Positions 20,990-28,965 of a DNA stretch of 64,000 nt are shown in pieces. Made by a program: the position numbers and the translations under genes. How positions within the stretch are numbered: the first letter of the stretch is position 1; every line of letters begins with the position of its first letter. The stretch comes from JADKAV01 sp963732355 (GTDB lineage: Bacteria; Actinomycetota; Actinomycetes; S36-B12; UBA10799). The stretch is from the NCBI GenBank assembly GCA_963732355.1, contig CAVSZD010000003.1:1-64000 (forward strand), written 5' to 3'. The notes beneath the pieces were generated by a model. That model was not told the DNA's origin. It saw only the letters and a list, made by a program, of their open reading frames with translations, and did not search any database.

Positions 20990-21063
20990 CGGGCTGTAGC
21001 GCAGCTTGGTAGCGCACCTGACTGGGGGTCAGGGGGTCGCAGGTTCAAATCCTGTCAGCCCGA
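20990..21063 (+). tRNA. tRNA-Pro (anticodon GGG)
   Basis: 74 nt. The acceptor stem CGGGCTG/CAGCCCG, D-arm GTAGCGCAGCTTGGTAGCGC, anticodon stem CCTGA/TCAGG around loop CTGGGGG (anticodon 21024-21026) and T-arm GGTTCAAATCC all fit. CCA is not encoded. A short perfect hairpin (CACGCG-TT-CGCGTG, 20974-20987) and a -10-like TATCCT (20960) precede it, and a terminator hairpin follows. No attachment-site duplication of its 3' end is visible. Confidence 0.97.
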
Positions 21064-21069
21064 CAGGGA

Positions 21070-21106
21070 AAAGCCCTGGTCAGAGAGGGATTCTGGCCAG
21101 GGCTTT
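21070..21106 (+). terminator. tRNA-Pro terminator
   Basis: AAAGCCCTGG (21070-21079) pairs with CCAGGGCTTT (21097-21106), ending in TTTCGTGTTT. It begins 7 nt after the tRNA and is an ordinary intrinsic terminator. Confidence 0.85.
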
Positions 21107-21158
21107 CGTGTTTCCGCAGGGGCGTTGTCTCCCTTCCCGTCTCCCTGCGTCGTGTGGC

Positions 21159-21686
21159 TCAGTTGGCCGCGAGGTCGAAAGTCAGTGGCCCCCACGAGCA
21201 GCCGTATCCAAGGGCGTTGTCGACGCCGTACGTGGTGATCTTGTGAACCGTGCCGGTCACAGCGCCCTTGGTGAACCGCCCTTTGAAAGTCGACTGGGCG
21301 ACGCCGCCGTAGAGATCCGTTTCGCTGAAACGGCCTTTGCGCACACGGCCTTCCCAAGTGGTGATCTGCAGTCGCGCAGTGATGCGCTTCGGTGTGGAAA
21401 CCATCTCGGTGCCGTTCCAGATGTCGCATGTGGCCTTCACCTTGGTCCAGGTGATCAAAGGAGTCAGATAGATGCGCTCGGTGGTGGAGTTCCAGGTCCG
21501 CTTCAACTCCAGCGTGATCTGCCCCCCGTTGGCCGTCCCGCCGGTATAGATCGCTCCCGGTTTCGGCTGGACCGTTTTGGGTCCGGCGAGGGCCACGCCG
21601 GGCATCCCCACCAGCAGTACTGCGGACATGACCGAAGTGCCAGCCAATCTGCCGATCGAAGTGCGGTATGCCGTTGAGGGACTCAT
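21159..21686 (-). CDS. Secreted protein of unknown function
   Basis: 175 aa from the ATG at 21686; an upstream ATG at 21725 would place 13 residues before the signal peptide. A signal peptide (about 1-33) runs from RTSIGRLAG through a hydrophobic core to GVALA, the likely cleavage site. The mature part is small, Thr/Gly-rich and probably all beta, with two Cys (in KATCDIWNG and GYGCSWGPL) that may form a disulphide. I do not recognise a family. It is monocistronic and ends 52 nt from the tRNA terminator. Confidence 0.7.
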   Translation of the reverse strand: MSPSTAYRTSIGRLAGTSVMSAVLLVGMPGVALAGPKTVQPKPGAIYTGGTANGGQITLELKRTWNSTTERIYLTPLITWTKVKATCDIWNGTEMVSTPKRITARLQITTWEGRVRKGRFSETDLYGGVAQSTFKGRFTKGAVTGTVHKITTYGVDNALGYGCSWGPLTFDLAAN

Positions 21687-21739
21687 GACCAGACGGTAGG
21701 TCGCGAGGGGATAGGGCGTCAACAAGGTCTTACGCGTCG

Positions 21740-22414
21740 CTAGTCGAAGGCTCGCAGGGGCTCGAGGGCGGTTAGGACCAGGTCGAGGCCGAAGATGAAC
21801 TCCTCAGACGGGTCGTAGCCGCCGGCGGCGAGCACCGAGGCGGACTCGTTGAGGTAGGGGAACTCGTCCGGTGGAAGTTGGGGCAGGTAGACGTCCTCGG
21901 TCATGTCCGTGAGTTCTTCGGCGGTGTCGAAAGGCAGGCTGGCTTCCTGCAGCGCGAACCCGTAGACGTAACTATCGAGCAACCAGTTGGCGTGCGTGGC
22001 CATCAAGACCGAGAAGCCGGCCCTGCGCAGGCAGGCGGTGAACGCTTCGCGGTGGCGAAGGTTCGCGGGCCCGGGCGTTGTCCGCGATTCCATCAGGGCG
22101 ATCGCCCATGGGTGACGTGCGAGAACCTCTCGGGCTGATAGCGCCCTTCGTCGCATCGCTGACTGCCAGTCGGTCTGCTCGGGTGGGAGTTCGATCTCGT
22201 CAAACACGACGTCGATCATGGCGTCCAGCAACTCCTCTTTGTTCGCCACGTAGTGGTAGAGCGACATAGCGCCCGCGCCGAGCGCGTCGGCCAGCCGGCG
22301 CATGGTCAGCCCTTCGACCCCATCACGGTCGGCGAGTCGGACCGCCTCGACCACCACCCGCTGCTTGCTCAGCCCCACGTTTGACGCGGCCTGAGGCTGT
22401 TCCCTCGCAGACAC
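21740..22414 (-). CDS. TetR-family transcriptional regulator
   Basis: 224 aa. The GTG at 22414 is chosen because AGGAG lies 6 nt upstream; a longer frame to 22522 would read through the operators. The HTH (LTMRRLADALGAGAMSLYHY followed by VANKEELLDAM) is followed by a TetR_C-type ligand domain. It diverges from the membrane gene at 22526, and the space between holds two short palindromes over overlapping promoters, so it very likely represses that gene and itself. The ligand is unknown. Confidence 0.88.
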   Translation of the reverse strand: MSAREQPQAASNVGLSKQRVVVEAVRLADRDGVEGLTMRRLADALGAGAMSLYHYVANKEELLDAMIDVVFDEIELPPEQTDWQSAMRRRALSAREVLARHPWAIALMESRTTPGPANLRHREAFTACLRRAGFSVLMATHANWLLDSYVYGFALQEASLPFDTAEELTDMTEDVYLPQLPPDEFPYLNESASVLAAGGYDPSEEFIFGLDLVLTALEPLRAFD

Positions 22415-22442
22415 GGACTTCTCCTCGCTCGCCTCGGACGAC

Positions 22443-22495
22443 TTGACAATCGTACAGCGTACGGGCATAGTACGATGTACGACGTACACTGTACG
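22443..22495. promoter_or_regulatory. Divergent promoter with two TetR-type operators
   Basis: Rightward promoter: TTGACA at 22443-22448, exactly 17 bp, CATAGT at 22466-22471. Leftward -10 candidate TACTAT overlaps it (22467-22472 on the minus strand). Operator O1 is CGTAC-AGC-GTACG (22451-22463), inside the rightward spacer; O2 is CGTACA-C-TGTACG (22483-22495), at the likely start of transcription. Their centres are 32 bp apart, about three helical turns. Binding at both would block both directions. Promoter and operators are read from sequence only. Confidence 0.75.
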
Positions 22496-22525
22496 AACGG
22501 CTCGACTGAAACGAAGGAGCAATGG

Positions 22526-23021
22526 ATGGGAACTCAGACAACAGGAACCAGCGCGCTAGAGGATTGGCGGGTCCCGGTGAAAGCTGAAGCTGGCAGCAGC
22601 GTGGGCCAGTTTCATGTTCCTCTACATCTACGTCGACTACCTCGCTCTGTACAAGCCCGGGTTCGTCGACGAGATTCTGGCCGGCACGGTCCACGAGTTC
22701 GAAACGGGCCCAACATTCGTTGCCCTTGCGCTCACGCTCATTGCGATCCCGAGCCTCATGATCGTGCTTTCCGCGACACTGCCCGCCCGCATCAACCGCA
22801 CCGTCAACCTCGTCGTGGCAGCGCTCTACATTCCCGTATCGATCTATAACGCGGCGGGGGAGTCTTGGAGCTACTCCTACTTCTATGGACTGTCCATTGG
22901 ACTGGAGGTGCTGCTCCTGGCCTTCATCCTGCGCTGCGCCTGGACCTGGCCGCGCACGCTGTCGCCGTCGATGCCGGAGCTCGTCGAACCGAACGGGTCG
23001 CAGATCTCGGTGGAGCGGTAG
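22526..23021 (+). pseudogene. DUF6326-like four-helix membrane protein, frameshifted
   Basis: The ATG at 22526 has AAGGAG 6 nt upstream and reads ...TSALEDWRVPVKA, then shifts. One extra G at about 22586 puts the rest in another frame, where KLAAAWASFMFLYIYVDYLA continues through about four membrane segments to SQISVER. Removing the base gives one protein of about 164 aa. The joined sequence resembles the small DUF6326 membrane family (from memory). It diverges from the TetR gene and is probably its target. As read, only the part from the ATG at 22614 (135 aa) could be made in the main frame. Real mutation or sequencing error is open. Confidence 0.75.
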
Positions 23022-23064
23022 GGGCAGGACTTCGATCCGAGGCGCCGGTTCCGACTCAGGCGGT

Positions 23065-23093
23065 CCCTGACCAGAAGCACACTCTGGTCAGGG
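23065..23093 (+). terminator. Hairpin terminator after the DUF6326-like gene
   Basis: CCCTGACCAGA (23065-23075) pairs perfectly with TCTGGTCAGGG (23083-23093), 44 nt after the stop. No U run follows (ATTCGTCG), so it is a U-less stem as common in actinobacteria. The next 150 bp up to 23250 hold no gene; a short inverted repeat TGGCCGTT/AACGGTCA lies just before the next ribosome-binding site. Confidence 0.65.
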
Positions 23094-23250
23094 ATTCGTC
23101 GCATCTGAGGAAGTGCGGTGGGGTGTTTAGGCGCGCTGCCTTTCGTGATTCTCTTTGCTGGCCCAAGGGTGGTGTTCGCATCCCCACGGGCTAGGCTCCT
23201 GCCACTGGCCGTTCGCCAACGGTCAGGTCACCGATTCCAGGAGGAATCCG

Positions 23251-25089
23251 TTGCGTCCAGCGAACGTTTCTAAGGGTACCGCTGTCGGCTTGCTGGTTCT
23301 TGGACTGGCCGCTGCGTCCTTCAGTCCGGTGATGGCTGTAGGCCCGAACTCTCAGGCGGAACCCGAACCTGGCCAGGATCCCACCGCCCCGACTCTGCGC
23401 AACGGTTCTCCGCGAGAAGCGGGTCTTGTTCCCCGGTACATCAATGAGCTCCTTCCTGACATCTACCAGGGCACCCGCACCCAGACATACGGCCACCCGG
23501 CCTATCCCGGAGCGGCGGTCTTGGCCGCAAGGAACGGCGTAGTCGCCGCCTCGTTGGCCACTGGATTTGCCCTCCGGTACGCAAATCCGACGACGCAATT
23601 GCCGCGCGAGAAGTGGATTCCCGCGAAGACCAGCACCATCTTCGACCTCGCGTCGGTCACCAAGACCTTCACCGGGACCGCCGCAATCCAGCAGTTGGCG
23701 AAGGGCACCATCTCGCTGGACGATCGGGTCGTTGAGTACATTCCGCAATTTGCCCAGAATGGCAAGAGCGGCATCACCATTCGGATGCTGCTGACGCACA
23801 CCTCGGGTCTCGCGCCAGACCCAACTCCCGAACTGTGGGAGCCGGTGTACACGACGATCGCCCAGCGCTGGGCAGCTGTCTACGCGACCGTTCCCGTGGC
23901 ACCCCCGGCCACCGAGTACATCTACTCGGACATCAACTACATGGTCATGGGCAAGGTGATCGAGAAGGTTACCGGCAAGAAACTCGACGTGGTGATCCGC
24001 CAAGGGATCACGGGTCCGCTGGGTATGCGCGACACCATGTACAAGCCACCGCCGAGCCTCAAGAAGCGAACAGCGGCGACCGACTACGAGGAGCCTCCAG
24101 TATTGCCGGCGCGTGGCATGGTGTGGGGCCAAGTTGACGATGAGAACGCGTGGGCGCTCGGCGGGGTGTCCGGTCACGCCGGACTGTTCTCAACCACGCG
24201 CGACCTGGCGATCTTCAGCCAGATGATTCTCAATCGGGGCTCCTACGGTGATGTGCGGATCGTTCCGAAGAAGTGGGCCAAGGGCTTCTTCCGCAACTAC
24301 AACAAGGCATTCCCGGGCAACGGCCACAGCCTGATGATGGAGGTCAATCAATACCCCGACTACTTCGGGGCTATGGACACACCGCGCACTATCGGTTTTG
24401 CGGGGTTCACCGGAACCAGTGTGGTGATCGATCCGACGACCGATTCGTTCGTCATTCTGCTCACAAACCGGGTGCATCCCACGTACTTGTGGACACCGAT
24501 CCCCACTCCAAGCCCGCAGCGCCGGGCAGTCGCAGACGATGTGGCACGGGCAGTGGCGGTACGACCTTTGTCGGGCGACTTCTCGTGGTTCTCAGGTATG
24601 GCCAACAATCCGGAGACCGATTTGCCGCCCTCAACTGCGGCCACCCTCACGGTTCCGGTGGGGACAACCGGGGAAGCGACCCGGGTGAACTTCAACCTCT
24701 GGTACCGATTGATCCCGCCGCAGGCCGGGCCGCCTGCCGAGCAGGCGCAACTGGTGTGGTCGTCTGACAACGGACAGACCTGGACGCCACTGCCTTTCTC
24801 GGTTCGCAAGAACAAGCAGACCGTCGAGTACCCGGACGCTACGTTCACAGGTCTGAACAACCCCGGTTGGGGCAGGGCGAGTGCGAAGATTCCCCCGTCC
24901 CAAGGAGATCAACCTTCGCGGATCCTTATCCAGTGGCGGTACACCAACGAGGCGCTGTGGCAGGGGCGCGGTTTGTACGTCAACCACGTGGTTGTGACCT
25001 CTGATGGCCGCACACTCTTCGACGATGCGCGACCTCGGGCAGCAGCTCGGGTGATAACCGAAGGAGGTTTCCGGCGCAGCTCCGACTGA
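23251..25089 (+). CDS. Secreted serine hydrolase, beta-lactamase (class C) fold
   Basis: 612 aa from a TTG start at 23251, chosen because AGGAGG lies 6 nt upstream; longer frames have no ribosome-binding site and would bury the signal peptide. Signal peptide about 1-35 (VGLLVLGLAAASFSPVMA). Catalytic S-x-x-K is SVTK (Ser about 135) and the Y-x-N motif is YSDIN (about 225). The third box is probably GFTGTS in place of HSG/KTG. After about 440 there is an extra beta-rich domain of about 170 residues. Such proteins act as esterases, carboxypeptidases or D-amino-acid amidases outside the membrane; the substrate is unknown. Confidence 0.85.
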   Translation: MRPANVSKGTAVGLLVLGLAAASFSPVMAVGPNSQAEPEPGQDPTAPTLRNGSPREAGLVPRYINELLPDIYQGTRTQTYGHPAYPGAAVLAARNGVVAASLATGFALRYANPTTQLPREKWIPAKTSTIFDLASVTKTFTGTAAIQQLAKGTISLDDRVVEYIPQFAQNGKSGITIRMLLTHTSGLAPDPTPELWEPVYTTIAQRWAAVYATVPVAPPATEYIYSDINYMVMGKVIEKVTGKKLDVVIRQGITGPLGMRDTMYKPPPSLKKRTAATDYEEPPVLPARGMVWGQVDDENAWALGGVSGHAGLFSTTRDLAIFSQMILNRGSYGDVRIVPKKWAKGFFRNYNKAFPGNGHSLMMEVNQYPDYFGAMDTPRTIGFAGFTGTSVVIDPTTDSFVILLTNRVHPTYLWTPIPTPSPQRRAVADDVARAVAVRPLSGDFSWFSGMANNPETDLPPSTAATLTVPVGTTGEATRVNFNLWYRLIPPQAGPPAEQAQLVWSSDNGQTWTPLPFSVRKNKQTVEYPDATFTGLNNPGWGRASAKIPPSQGDQPSRILIQWRYTNEALWQGRGLYVNHVVVTSDGRTLFDDARPRAAARVITEGGFRRSSD

Positions 25090-25146
25090 CGGCCGTGGGG
25101 CACCTGTATGGGATCGTGGCCCTTCTTCGTCGGCGCGGCATGGTGG

Positions 25147-25410
25147 TCACCGGTAGGCGTCGCGCCTATGGGAGATGTGCAGCACGGTAACAACGTTTGC
25201 GGCGACGTCGATCATGTAGATCACGCGGTACTGCCCTCGTCGGGCACTCCACTTGCCATCCAGCGGAGGCTGAAGCGGCTTACCCACCCGTTGCGGGCTC
25301 TCCACTAAGACGCCCGTGACAAACTCGACCACGGCCGATGCCACCGCTTCTGGCAGTTCCAGGGCCAGCGCCCGGGATGCGCTACGAGCAATGACCAGAC
25401 GATAGGTCAC
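25147..25410 (-). CDS. ParE/RelE-family toxin
   Basis: 87 aa, GTG start overlapping the antitoxin stop by 4 nt (GTGA). The sequence MTYRLVIARSASRALALELP and the C-terminal RRGQYRVIYMIDVAANVVTV, followed by HISHRRDAYR, match the RelE/ParE fold with its basic C-terminal strand. RelE members cut mRNA on ribosomes and ParE members poison gyrase; the sequence does not decide which. It is always made with the antitoxin encoded just upstream. Confidence 0.88.
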   Translation of the reverse strand: MTYRLVIARSASRALALELPEAVASAVVEFVTGVLVESPQRVGKPLQPPLDGKWSARRGQYRVIYMIDVAANVVTVLHISHRRDAYR

Positions 25411-25688
25411 TCGGTCGACGCCCTCTGGTCCAGCAGACCCCTGAGTTCGGTGGCGTCAAGAGTGTCGCCCGCAGCGACCTCCCGTTCGGCCTCGCGCAGC
25501 TGACGCACCGTCTCCTCCTCAGCGAGGATCGCGAGTGTCTCCTCAAGGGATTCGAGGTCCTCGACGGCCACTACCACGACGGTTGGGACCCCGTTCCTGG
25601 TGACTGTGACACGCTCGTGCGTCTCATGGACGCTCTCGACCACGGCACTCAGGTGCGCTTTCACGGACGCCAAAGACTGGGTACTCAT
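25407..25688 (-). CDS. Phd/YefM-family antitoxin
   Basis: 93 aa from the ATG at 25688. The N-terminal Phd/YefM domain (STQSLASVKAHLSAVVE, then HERVTVTRNGVPTVVVVAVE) binds DNA and dimerises; the acidic C-terminal part would wrap the toxin. Other in-frame ATGs (25706, 25724) lie inside or before the promoter. A consensus-like promoter places transcription start at the ATG itself, and there is no ribosome-binding site, so the mRNA is predicted to be leaderless. Autoregulation through the palindrome at its start is likely. Confidence 0.88.
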   Translation of the reverse strand: MSTQSLASVKAHLSAVVESVHETHERVTVTRNGVPTVVVVAVEDLESLEETLAILAEEETVRQLREAEREVAAGDTLDATELRGLLDQRASTE

Positions 25689-25724
25689 GACTATTATTCT
25701 AGTCATGAGTATGAGGTGCGGCAA
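25682..25724 (-). promoter_or_regulatory. Toxin-antitoxin promoter and operator
   Basis: On the minus strand: -35 TTGCCG (25724-25719), 17 bp, -10 TAGAAT (25701-25696), then 7 nt to the ATG at 25688. A perfect 12-bp inverted repeat, TACTCATGACTA (25682-25693) and TAGTCATGAGTA (25700-25711), with 6-nt spacer covers the -10 and the start codon, the classic place for Phd autorepression. Confidence 0.8.
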
Positions 25725-25799
25725 GGGCTTCCGCAGCCCACATCCGCGGCGCTTTGGGGGCCCGGGAGTTGATGCGTAGGCGCCGAGAGGACCGCCGGG

Positions 25800-27583
25800 T
25801 TGCTCAATGTCTCACTGTTGACTGCCTATGACATCGACGTCTGCCCCGATGGCAAGAACGTCTACGTTGCGAGCCTGGGATCGTCGAGTGTCACGGTCTT
25901 CGAACGGAACAAGACGACCGGCGCATTGATCGAATCCGAATGCTTCGCGTCCACGAACGGAAACGGTTGCACGGCGCTGGGTGGCGCGCTATTGAATGCA
26001 TGGGGAGTGGTGGTTTCCAATGATGGCGGCAACGTATATGTGACGAGCCAGGGTGGCGGGGCCGTCAGCGTGTTCGACCGGAACGTGACAACGGGCGCGC
26101 TCACCGCCGATGGTTGCCTGGCCAACACGAACGCGGATGGATGCACGGCCTTGACCAAGCCGTCCCTGAGCGGGGCACGCTACGTTGCGGTGTCGCCCGA
26201 CGATGCGGATGTCTACGTCACCGCGAGAACGGGAAACTCCGTGACGCAGTTCCGTCGTGATCCTGTGACCGGCGACCTGACGCAGGGGGACTGCCTGGCG
26301 GTGGGTGGCGCGAACGGTGTACTGCGACGGCCCAGTCGAGCCTGACGTTCGCACGAGAGGTGGAGGTTTCGTTGGACGATCAGAATCTCCACACGACCAG
26401 CATGGCCGGAGCAAGCGTGACGGTCATCGAGCGTGACACCACCACGGGCTCGATCACCCAGACCGGGTGCTTCGCGAACACCAACAACACCGGTTGCACA
26501 GTTCTTGCCCGACCATCGTTGGCTGATGCGATGAAACTGTCTCTGTCGCCGAACGGCACCGACATCTACGTAGGCAGCCAGGCCAGCAATTCAGTCACCG
26601 TTTTCAGTCGGGCTGCAGCACCGACAGTGGTGACCGGTCCGGCGTCGGGGGTCACCAGGACGACCGCGTCCCTCACAGGCGAAGTCTTCGCCAACGCGGC
26701 GACGACCACCGTGCTTGACATCAAGTACGGGACTGACCCGGCCGTGGTTGAGTCAGGGGGCGGTACCGCCGCGACGGTCACGCCCACTAGCGCGATTGGC
26801 CTGGGTCGCACTGCCGTTGCCGCCGACCTGACGGGCCTGACTCCCGACACGAAGTATTACTACCGGGTCTCGGCGGCCAATGCCGAAGGATCCGGCGCAG
26901 GCACCACCGAGTCGTTCACGACCCGCTTCTCGCAGGTCTCGCTGTCTGTCGACTCTCTCCGTTTCGGCGATGTGAGCTCTGGGCAGACTTCCGGCGATCA
27001 GACCGTGACCATCACCAGCACAGGCAATGCCGCTGTCGACTTCCCTGGTGCAGCCGTCACTCTGACCGGCGCAGATGCCGAGCAGTTCGCGATCGTCGGC
27101 GATACCTGCAGCACGAAGTCTCTTGCAGTAGGAGACGGCTGTTCGATCTCTGTGCGATTCGCTCCGACCCAGACCGGCGCGAAGACCGCCAAGGCTTCGA
27201 TCGCCAGTTCTGCCCAGGGCGCCCCGCAGACCGTCGACCTGACCGGTACGGGAGTTCCGTCGGTGCTCAAGAAGCAGACGCCACTGAAACCGTTGAACCT
27301 CCCCGCGAGGTTGAAGAATGTCGGATGGACCAGAATCGTCAAGGTGCCCGTCCGCACGAACGCAGGCCAAAACGCACGCGTGCGGGTGGTGGGTCTCCCG
27401 ATCTCAACGCAGGCCGCCGGCGAGGTTCAGGCCTTCCGTGTAGTTCGCAAGAACGGTCAGGTTCGGGTGTGGCTGTCCGGCACGCAAGCCACGAAGGTGC
27501 GCGTGCGAATTCATGCGGGAGGCGTTCCCGGCTACACGTCCTACACGAAGGTGAAGGTCTACAAGACGCAGGCAGTGAGGTAG
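25800..27583 (+). pseudogene. Secreted beta-propeller / choice-of-anchor protein, truncated and frameshifted
   Basis: The first part (25800-26345) has no signal peptide and begins inside a repeat. It holds repeated blade units such as AYDIDVCPDGKNVYVASLGS and YVAVSPDDADVYVTARTGNS with GCTAL spacers. The frame then breaks: restoring one lost base near 26317 gives ANGCTATAQSSLTF and joins it to 26360-27583. The second part completes the propeller, then has a fibronectin III-like domain (about 26630-26935) and an ASH/choice-of-anchor D-type domain (about 26940-27260), and ends in a basic beta-rich tail. It would be a surface or secreted protein; the missing start and indel argue for a dead gene. 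Confidence 0.72.
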
Positions 27584-27809
27584 TCGAACTGTGGGGGACG
27601 TCGCACTTGTGACGGCGGCACTGACCGGGCTGCGCGAGCAACATGTGCTCGCTGGCGGACTGCGTGGACTTCGGAAGGGCATCCTCGGAGGTGCGCATGT
27701 GCCGATCGGCGTGGCAGAACTCGGCTCGTGCTGACCCTGCCAGTGACTTCACACTCAGCACAAGAACGGGCCTTACCCGACGTTTACTCACGACGGTCAG
27801 GGTTGGGCC

Positions 27810-28775
27810 ATGAGAATGCAATCGAAACTCGCCCTCGTGGGCGTCGTCACAATTACTGCTCTCGCTGGGTGTTCGAGTAGCGCCCCAACGGTGACGCCCT
27901 CAACGGCGTCCGAGACCGCAGCTACGCAAAGTGCGTCGAGCGGACCCACGACGATCACGTACGCCGAATCGTCTCCAACTCAAACCATGGATCTGTACCT
28001 GCCCAGCGACGGCGGACGGCGCGACTCCAGTGGTCGTGCTCATCCACGGGGGTGCCTTCCAAATGGGCGATTCGTCGATGGAAGCTGGATACGCCAAGAC
28101 CCTTGTGGACAACGGGTTCGCCGTCGCCGCGGTCAACTATCGGCTATCTGGCGAGGCGCTCTATCCGGCAGGAGCCCAGGATGTGAAGGCCGCTGTTCGC
28201 TATCTTGCGGGCCAACGCGGCCGACTACAACATCAACCCGGACCAGGTGGCTGCTTGGGGGCAGAGCGCGGGCGGTTACATGGCCAACCTACTGGGCGCC
28301 ACGGGTGATCAAGAGACGATCTTCGACGATGCCTCGCTGGGCAACGCCGACCAGTCGTCCGCGGTGCAGGCTGTGGTCTCCTGGTTCGGACCCAGTGATT
28401 TCGGCAGCATGGACGAACAGGCGGCTGATGTTGCGGCGTGCGCGGGCCAGGCGCAGTCACATGGGACTGCCGACTCGCCTGAGTCCCAGTGGTTGGGTGA
28501 GGCTGTGGCCACGTCCGACAAGACGGACTCGACTGACCTCTCGGGTTACGTGGCCACGGCCTCAGCGCTTGCCGGCGTGGTACTTGGCTCACGGTGACTC
28601 TGACTGCCTGGTGCCTGCCGGTCAGTCCGCGGAACTCAAGGCGGCGCTGGACGAGGCGAGTGCCGACTCCACCTACGTGGTCCTCGAAGGGGCGGGACAT
28701 ATGGATCAGGCGTTCGACAGCACACAGCTTCAGCCCACGATCGACTTCCTGAAAAGCACGTTCGGCATGAGCTGA
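27810..28775 (+). pseudogene. Lipoprotein alpha/beta-hydrolase (esterase) with three frameshifts
   Basis: Starts MRMQSKLALVGVVTITALAG and lipobox Cys (ALAGC). The hydrolase then runs through three frames: to TMDLYLPSDGG (frame 1); ATPVVVLIHGGAFQMGDSS and FAVAAVNYRL (frame 2, oxyanion HGG); AAWGQSAGGYMANLL (frame 3, nucleophile G-x-S-A-G); then AWYLAHGDSDCLVPAG and VVLEGAGHMDQAF (frame 1 again, Asp and His). Extra bases lie near 28015, at 28205-28206 (CTT for CT) and at about 28571. Undone, these give a full BD-FAE/esterase-type protein. Followed by palindrome B1. Confidence 0.8.
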
Positions 28776-28801
28776 GGGGCGCCTAGCTGAGTGCCGCTGC
28801 G

Positions 28802-28879
28802 CGTTGGGTGGGGTTCGTGCAGTTGGTTGAGGTTCAGCGCGCGACGAGCATCAACCAACTGCACCAACGTCACCCAACG
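28802..28879. repeat. Palindromic element family B, copy B1
   Basis: 78 bp starting CGTTGGGTGGGGTTCGTGCA and ending CACCCAACG. Arms GTTCGTGCAGTTGGTTGA-like and TCAACCAACTGCACCAAC-like pair with few mismatches around a GC-rich loop. It starts 26 nt after the esterase pseudogene. Similar copies are at 32633, 39442 (inverted) and 43232. Confidence 0.9.
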
Positions 28880-28965
28880 GCCAGCCCAGCCGCCAGGTGC
28901 CTTGCTGCCACCCGGGGAGCGAAGCCGTCCTCGCGACCACACATGTCGGGCCGTACCGTGAACCC

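Noticed and set aside
20990..21063. tRNA-Pro as an integrated-element attachment site
   Set aside because: No integrase nearby and no direct duplication of the tRNA 3' end seen; xerD at 13.2 kb is housekeeping.
22570..22600. Programmed ribosomal frameshift in the DUF6326-like gene
   Set aside because: No slippery heptamer or downstream stem is apparent, and other genes nearby have similar lone indels.
27610..27733. 41-codon frame between the propeller and esterase genes
   Set aside because: No ribosome-binding site, no family resemblance and no operon context.
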